NCBI RefSeq assembly: GCF_002028425.1
Contig: NZ_CP020042.1
Coordinates: forward strand, 6,547,560-6,611,559
Source of the DNA: Streptomyces katrae
Lineage (GTDB): Bacteria > Actinomycetota > Actinomycetes > Streptomycetales > Streptomycetaceae
Direction of reading: 5' to 3'
DNA: 64,000 nt
A program made the position numbers and the translations under genes. Positions 59,487 through 64,000 of this stretch are shown piece after piece; position 1 is the stretch's first letter; every line of letters begins with the position of its first letter. The notes beneath the pieces were generated by a model. It ran no database searches, had not been told where the DNA came from, and saw only the letters and a program-made list of their open reading frames with translations.

Positions 59487-60895
59487 GCGCGGACCACCTT
59501 GCCGGGGTTGAGGAGGTTCTTCGGGTCGAACAGCCGCTTGAGGCCGCGCTGGAGCTCCAGGGAGACGGGGCCCAGCTCGCGCTCCAGCCACTCCCGCTTG
59601 AGGGTGCCGATGCCGTGCTCCCCGGTGGTGGTGCCGCCCAGGGCGAGCCCGGCCGCCATGATCTCGTCGTAGGCGGTCCGGGCGCGGTCGAGTTCGCCGG
59701 GGTCGCAGGGGTCGAAGACGACCGTGGGGTGCAGGTTGCCGTCCCCGGCGTGGCCGAGGGTGAACACCCGCAGCCGGTGGCGGTCGGCGATGCCCTCGAT
59801 CAGGCCGATCAGCGCGGGGAGTTCGCTGCGGGGGACCGCCACGTCCTCGATGAAGGCGGTGAGTCCGCCGCCCCGGGAGGCCATGTACGCGCCGATCGCC
59901 GGGGTGACCAGGCGGCGCGCCTCGATGATCTCCCGGGCCTCCTCGGGGGTGGCCGAGGTGGCGACCTGCTCGGACCCGGCCTCCTTGCACAGGAGTTCCA
60001 TGGCGGTCAGGTCCGCGCCCGGGTCGGTGCCGTCGCTCTCCACGATCAGGGTGGCGGCGCTGCCGGCGCGCATCAGCGGGTGGGTGCCGAGGTCCACGAC
60101 GGCCTGGGTGGTGGCCCGGTCGAGGAGTTCGAGGGCGGACGGGGTGTGCCCGGCGGCGGTGATCGCGGCGACGGCGTCCCCGGCGGCGGTCAGGGTGGGG
60201 AACCGTGCCAGCAGGGACAGCGCCGGCGGCCGGGCGGGCCGCAGGGCGAGGGTGGCGCCGACGACCACCGCGAGGGTGCCCTCCGAGCCGACGACCAGCC
60301 GGGTCAGGTCGTACCCGGCGACGCCCTTGGCGGTGTCCCGGCCGGTGCGCAGCCGCCGCCCGTCGGGGAGTACGAGGTCCAGCCCGAGGACGTAGTCGGC
60401 CGTGACCCCGTACTTGACGCAGCAGATGCCGCCGGCGCCGGTGGCGATGTTCCCGCCGATGGTGCACGTCTCCCAGGAGGCCGGGTCCGGCGGGTACGTC
60501 AGCCCGTGCTCGGCGACGGCCTCGGCGAGCCGGCGCGTGGTGACCCCGGGCTCGCAGCGCACCAGGCGGTTGGCGGGGTCCACCGACAGGATCCGGTCCA
60601 TGGCGGTGGTGGACAGGACCACGCAGCCGTCGACGGCGTTGGCGGCGCCCGCCAGTCCGGTGCGGGCTCCCTGCGGGACCACAGGGACGTCCAGCGCGTA
60701 GGCGGTCCGCATGATGTGCTCGACCTGCTCGGCGGTGCGGGGGACGGCGACCACGGCGGGGGTCCCGTACGCGGAGAAGGGCGCGGTGTCCCGGGAGTGG
60801 GCGGCGAGGTCCGCCGGACCGGTGAGCAGGGCCTCGGCGGGGAGCTCCTGGCGGAGCCTGGCGAGCAGGAGGGGGGTGTCGGTGGTGACGGACAT
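59483..60895 (-). CDS. GlcD-type FAD-linked 2-hydroxyacid dehydrogenase
   Basis: A 470-residue flavoprotein. FAD_binding_4 (about 40-180): VVPQGARTGLAGAANAV, GGNIATGAGGICCVKYGVT, VLGLDLVLPDG. FAD-oxidase C domain: FTLGHAGDGNLHPTVVFD (His residues of the active site near 380) and GEHGIGTLKREWL. Family members oxidise D-2-hydroxy acids such as glycolate, lactate, 2-hydroxyglutarate and mandelate. It lies 52 bases after the ThDP decarboxylase gene, suggesting consecutive reactions: 2-hydroxy acid to 2-oxo acid, then decarboxylation. Confidence 0.88.
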   Translation of the reverse strand: MSVTTDTPLLLARLRQELPAEALLTGPADLAAHSRDTAPFSAYGTPAVVAVPRTAEQVEHIMRTAYALDVPVVPQGARTGLAGAANAVDGCVVLSTTAMDRILSVDPANRLVRCEPGVTTRRLAEAVAEHGLTYPPDPASWETCTIGGNIATGAGGICCVKYGVTADYVLGLDLVLPDGRRLRTGRDTAKGVAGYDLTRLVVGSEGTLAVVVGATLALRPARPPALSLLARFPTLTAAGDAVAAITAAGHTPSALELLDRATTQAVVDLGTHPLMRAGSAATLIVESDGTDPGADLTAMELLCKEAGSEQVATSATPEEAREIIEARRLVTPAIGAYMASRGGGLTAFIEDVAVPRSELPALIGLIEGIADRHRLRVFTLGHAGDGNLHPTVVFDPCDPGELDRARTAYDEIMAAGLALGGTTTGEHGIGTLKREWLERELGPVSLELQRGLKRLFDPKNLLNPGKVVRA

Positions 60896-60947
60896 GCCGG
60901 CCTTCCGGGAGGGTGCGGCGGAACGGGGGTGCGGGGGAGCGGAGGGG

Positions 60948-62558
60948 CTACAGGGTGGGGAGCTCGGTGGTGACGGGCACGTCGATGAGGACCGGGCCGT
61001 CCTGCTGGAGGGCCGACTCCCGGACCAGCTTGGCCAGTTCGCCGCAGCCGGACGCCCGGTGCGCCCGCACCCCGTAGCCGGTGGCGACGGCCGTGACGTC
61101 CAGGCCGGGGATGTCGAGCCCGGGCGCGCCCTGGGCCCGTTCCACCTGGGCGAACCACTGCAGGATGGCGTAGCGCTGGTTGCTCAGCACGACGAAGGTC
61201 ACGGGCACCTTGTAGGCGGCGGCGGTCCACAGGGCCTGGACGGCGTAGTGGGTGGACCCGTCGCCGATGACGCAGACCACCGGCCTCCGCGGGGCGCCGA
61301 GCTGGGCCCCGACGGCTGCGGCCAGGCCGAAGCCGAGGCCGCCGCCCGCGGTGAAGAGGAACGCACCGGGGGTGTCGATCCGGGTGGCGTCGTGGAACTG
61401 CCCCAGGTTGGAGGGGGATTCGTTGATCCAGAGGGTGTCCGCGGGGGCACCCTGGGCGATGGCCGTCATCGCGGCGAGCGGGGTCAGTGCCCCGTCGACC
61501 TCCTCGAAGGACTCGGCCCGTTCGGTGCGCGGGGCGGCCGGCGGTGCCTCGCGGTGGGGCAGGGCGGCGGTCAAGGCCCGTACGGTCAGGGTGAGATCGG
61601 CGACCAGGGCGTCTCCCACGGGGGCGCGGGCGGCCTCCTCCGCGTCCCGGGTGAGCTGGACCAGCTCCGCGCCCCGGGGCAGGTAGTCGCCGGGGACGTG
61701 GGGGTAGTAGCAGAACACCGGGGCGCCGATCACCAGCACCAGGTCGTGGCCCTCCAGGCAGCGGGAGAGCGGCCCGATGGCCGGGGGCAGCATCCCCCGG
61801 TACTGCGGATGGGACTTGGGGAAGGCGATCCGGCCCTCGGTGGGTGCCGACCAGACCGGCAGACCGGTGCGCTCGGCCAGTTCCACGACCGCCTCCCAGG
61901 CCCCCGAGGCGTCCACGTCGTTACCGGCGACCAGGACGGCGCTGCGCGCCCGTGAGATCCGTGCGGCCAGCCGCTGCACCACCTCGGCGGCGGGGGCGGC
62001 GGCGTGCGTCACGGTCCGCGCCGCGGTCCGCTGCGCGGCCCGGTCCTCGTCATCGTCGAGCAGTACGTCGAAGTCGTCCATCGGGAGCGAGACGAAGACC
62101 GGCCCCTGCGGCGGGGTTTCGGCGATCTGCGCGGCGCGCGCCAGCGCGGGCCCGATGTCCGCCGGGCGCGGCGGCTCGTAGGCCCACTTCACGGCGGGCT
62201 GGGGCAGGAGGGTGGACTGGGGGTTGGCCAGCAGGGCCTCCATGGTGAGCATGGCGCGCACCTGCTGGCCCGCGGTGACCACCATCGGGGTCCGGTTGGC
62301 CCGGGCGTTGAGGATCGCGCCCATGGCGTTGCCCGTGCCCGGTCCGGTGTGCAGGTTGACCAGGCCGGTGGTGCCCGAGGCGAGGGCGAAGCCGTCGGCC
62401 ATGCCGACCACGACGGCCTCCTGGAGCCCGAGGACGTAGCGGAAGTCCTCCGGGAACTGCTTGAGCATGGGGAGTTCGGTGGAACCGGGGTTCCCGAACA
62501 CCGTGGTCATCCCGCGGGTTCGCAGGACGTCCAGGACCGACTCACGGACCGTGCGCAT
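60948..62558 (-). CDS. mdlC: Benzoylformate decarboxylase-like ThDP enzyme
   Basis: A 536-residue ThDP enzyme that follows benzoylformate decarboxylase of Pseudomonas putida almost residue for residue in number: GNPGSTELP with Ser26, LQEA with Glu47, VNLHTGPGTGNAMG with His70. The ThDP motif is VIGDGSTHYAVQALW. The second catalytic His of that enzyme, in FRYHQ, is Tyr285 here (VFCYYPHVPG), with His287 two residues on. It should decarboxylate 2-oxo acids to aldehydes; the changed site suggests a different substrate, perhaps aliphatic. First gene of the operon; a 28 bp dyad lies 41 bases upstream. Confidence 0.85.
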   Translation of the reverse strand: MRTVRESVLDVLRTRGMTTVFGNPGSTELPMLKQFPEDFRYVLGLQEAVVVGMADGFALASGTTGLVNLHTGPGTGNAMGAILNARANRTPMVVTAGQQVRAMLTMEALLANPQSTLLPQPAVKWAYEPPRPADIGPALARAAQIAETPPQGPVFVSLPMDDFDVLLDDDEDRAAQRTAARTVTHAAAPAAEVVQRLAARISRARSAVLVAGNDVDASGAWEAVVELAERTGLPVWSAPTEGRIAFPKSHPQYRGMLPPAIGPLSRCLEGHDLVLVIGAPVFCYYPHVPGDYLPRGAELVQLTRDAEEAARAPVGDALVADLTLTVRALTAALPHREAPPAAPRTERAESFEEVDGALTPLAAMTAIAQGAPADTLWINESPSNLGQFHDATRIDTPGAFLFTAGGGLGFGLAAAVGAQLGAPRRPVVCVIGDGSTHYAVQALWTAAAYKVPVTFVVLSNQRYAILQWFAQVERAQGAPGLDIPGLDVTAVATGYGVRAHRASGCGELAKLVRESALQQDGPVLIDVPVTTELPTL

Positions 62559-63043
62559 GGGAGGTTCCTTCGCTGGCGGGCGGCTTCGCGACAGTGCGTG
62601 ATCAATGCATCACATTGCGTTGATCAAGGCAAACCCGTGATCCGTTCGGGTCGGGAGACGCGGTTCCCTTGCCGGGCGTCCGTCGTGCGTGCTATCGGCC
62701 GTCCGGCCGGGGCAGTGCGCCGTATTGCGATAAACCGCATTAGTGCCTGCCGTGCGCATTCGTCTCCCGGCCTCGGGGCGCACCGGCGATAAGAAGTCAA
62801 AGACGGCCCGGGAATGGACTGAGGCGCCCAGGTGGCACCGGGGATGGAAATGCCCGTGCTAAAGCGCATCAGTCCAGGTCAACGCTGCCGCATCGGCCCC
62901 GGGTGCGGGTGTCTTTCGACGCCCTCGGACACGGGTTCCCCGGCCACCGGGATTACGGCCGCATTGACGCGACCGGCGCTTGCGTACAGCCTGGGGCACC
63001 GCCCTCCGGCGCCGGAGCCGGAACTCCCACGAAGGCGGCGACG
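62559..63043. other. 485 bp gene-free divergent control region
   Basis: It lies between the divergent mdlC-like operon and the sugar-binding protein gene. Apart from the dyad at 62599-62626 it has relatively AT-rich segments around 62600-62640 and 62725-62800 (for example TATTGCGATAAACCGCATTA), likely promoters. No open frame with a ribosome-binding site was found. Confidence 0.5.
62599..62626. promoter_or_regulatory. Nested dyad upstream of the mdlC-like operon
   Basis: TGATCAA (62599-62605) is repeated inverted as TTGATCA (62620-62626); inside it CAATG-CATCA-CATTG forms a smaller dyad. It is AT-rich and 41-68 bases upstream of the start codon, the usual place for an operator. No regulator gene is adjacent. 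Confidence 0.55.
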
Positions 63044-64000
63044 ATGACCCGTTCCCCCCTGACCCGCACGGCCGTCGCCACCGCGGTGGCCGCCGGGCTG
63101 CTCACCCTCTCCGCCTGCGGTCTCGGCGGCGCCGGACACCCGACGGGCGAGGCGCGCAAGACCGGCGAGGTGGCCGGGGAGATCACCTTCCGGACCCTCC
63201 AGCTGAAGCCCGTCTACACCGCCTACGTCCAGGGCCTCATCGACTCCTTCGAGCGCAAGTACCCCGACGCCAGGGTGAAGTGGGAGGACGTGCCCGGCGA
63301 CGGCTACAACGAGAAGCTCGTCGCCGACGCCCAGGCCGGGGCCCTCCCCGACGTCGTCAACCTCTCCACCGACTCCTTCCAGCTCCTCGCCGGCCGCGGC
63401 ATGCTCGCCGACGTGGCCGCGCTCGACGCAGGGGTGGCCAAGGAGTACGTCCCGGGCGCCTGGGAGCAGTTCAAACTCCCCGGCAAGGGCGACGGGGTGT
63501 ACGCCTACCCCTGGTACGTCACCCCCGAGATCCTCACCTACAACCAGGACCTGTTCACCAGATCCGGACTCGACCCCGCCCGCCCGCCCACCACCGTCGA
63601 GCAGTTCTTCGACTACGCCGACCAGATCGCCGCCCGCTCCGGTGGCCGGTACGCGGCCTTCATGGCCGACCCCAAGGGACGGCTGCCCGGGGACTGGCAG
63701 AAGATGGGCGTGCCCCTGCTGAACCAGGCCGGGGACCGCTTCACCTTCGCCACCGACCAGGCCGTCGCCTGGGCCGACCGGATGAAGGACCTGTACGCCA
63801 AGGGCGCCATGCCCAAGGAGTCCCTCCTGAAGGCCGACGACATCAACCAGCTCTACGGCAGCGGCCGGCTCGTCTTCGGCCCCGGCTCGCCCGGCTTCGT
63901 CAAGGACATCAAGGCCAACGCCCCGCAGGTCTACGCCCAGACCCGGGTCGCGGGCGCCGTCACCGGAACCCTCGGCCACATCGGCATCTACGCCCAGTCC
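63044..64000 (+). CDS. Sugar ABC transporter substrate-binding lipoprotein (N-terminal part)
   Basis: 319 codons, open at the window end. The lipoprotein signal peptide ends in LLTLSAC (lipobox Cys about residue 25). VAGEITFRTLQLKPVYTAYVQG, FERKYPDARVKWEDVPGDGYNEKL and ALPDVVNLSTDSFQLLAGRGML match extracellular solute-binding proteins of family 1. YAYPWYVTPEILTYNQDLF and the later GSGRLVFGPGSPGF support a carbohydrate uptake system. Permease genes should follow outside the window. ATG 63044 is preceded by a weak GAAGG. Confidence 0.92.
   Translation, partial: MTRSPLTRTAVATAVAAGLLTLSACGLGGAGHPTGEARKTGEVAGEITFRTLQLKPVYTAYVQGLIDSFERKYPDARVKWEDVPGDGYNEKLVADAQAGALPDVVNLSTDSFQLLAGRGMLADVAALDAGVAKEYVPGAWEQFKLPGKGDGVYAYPWYVTPEILTYNQDLFTRSGLDPARPPTTVEQFFDYADQIAARSGGRYAAFMADPKGRLPGDWQKMGVPLLNQAGDRFTFATDQAVAWADRMKDLYAKGAMPKESLLKADDINQLYGSGRLVFGPGSPGFVKDIKANAPQVYAQTRVAGAVTGTLGHIGIYAQS

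Noticed and set aside
34284..62558. A single secondary-metabolite gene cluster spanning both P450s
   Set aside because: There are no polyketide, peptide-synthetase, terpene or RiPP core genes between them; the genes between are unrelated housekeeping and regulatory functions.

Overview
This 64 kb window is very GC-rich, with codon third positions almost always G or C. It has frequent GTG starts, many ATGA/GTGA start-stop overlaps and many apparently leaderless genes. Together with its gene families (Zur-controlled zinc-free ribosomal protein paralogues, stand-alone STAS and HATPase regulators, a Hanks-type kinase, P450 plus ferredoxin, numerous TetR regulators) it indicates a Streptomyces or close relative. 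It reads as chromosomal: there is no phage, plasmid or CRISPR signal, only one MITE-like element and two gene remnants.

Layout. 1-9.5 kb: end of a monomeric isocitrate dehydrogenase, a degenerate STAND-type ATPase fragment, a DUF2254 membrane protein, a GH71 alpha-1,3-glucanase, a class V aminotransferase, cobF, the lutABC lactate-utilisation operon and a VOC protein. 9.5-15 kb: a 166 bp MITE-like element wedged between two convergent stop codons, DUF309, tRNA-Pro(GGG), a DUF5995 pair, a TetR with a quinone-oxidoreductase, and a TetR with a serine hydrolase sharing a 32 bp palindrome. 15-17.5 kb: zinc-starvation locus, in which one Zur-like box separates rpmG2-rpmE2-cobW-rpsR2 from rpmB2-rpsN2. 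17.5-20.5 kb: LuxR remnant, NmrA-type reductase with divergent MerR, sugar-nucleotide epimerase. 20.5-28 kb: two-component system divergent from a six-gene translationally coupled operon (GT2, TIGR04282-like transferase, methyltransferase, GT-C-like membrane protein, cytochrome b561/sulfite-oxidase fusion, membrane protein). 28-34 kb: two large proteins of unknown function and a Ser/Thr kinase. 34-50 kb: ferredoxin/P450, STAS, AraC/TauE, molbindin, isochorismatase-like hydrolase, GH15, ABC exporter, STAS/RsbW pair, 3-hydroxyisobutyryl-CoA hydrolase, transposase remnant, TetR/methyltransferase, membrane esterase, sulfite-oxidase-like enzyme. 50-54.5 kb: small unknown ORF, GH27 alpha-galactosidase, TetR behind a tandem repeat array, a threonine-dehydratase-like enzyme.

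The most interesting region is the minus-strand operon 62558-54546. It encodes a benzoylformate-decarboxylase-like ThDP enzyme, a GlcD-type FAD 2-hydroxyacid dehydrogenase, a P450 without the oxygen-activating I-helix motif, a lipase, a protein that resembles plant fatty-acid alpha-dioxygenase along its whole length, and a WXG100-like protein. Read as a pathway, this is a candidate bacterial fatty-acid alpha-oxidation/oxylipin system: release of the fatty acid, 2-hydroperoxidation, oxidation of the 2-hydroxy acid, then decarboxylation to a chain-shortened aldehyde. This is inference from sequence; no substrate is known. The window ends inside a sugar ABC transporter lipoprotein gene.
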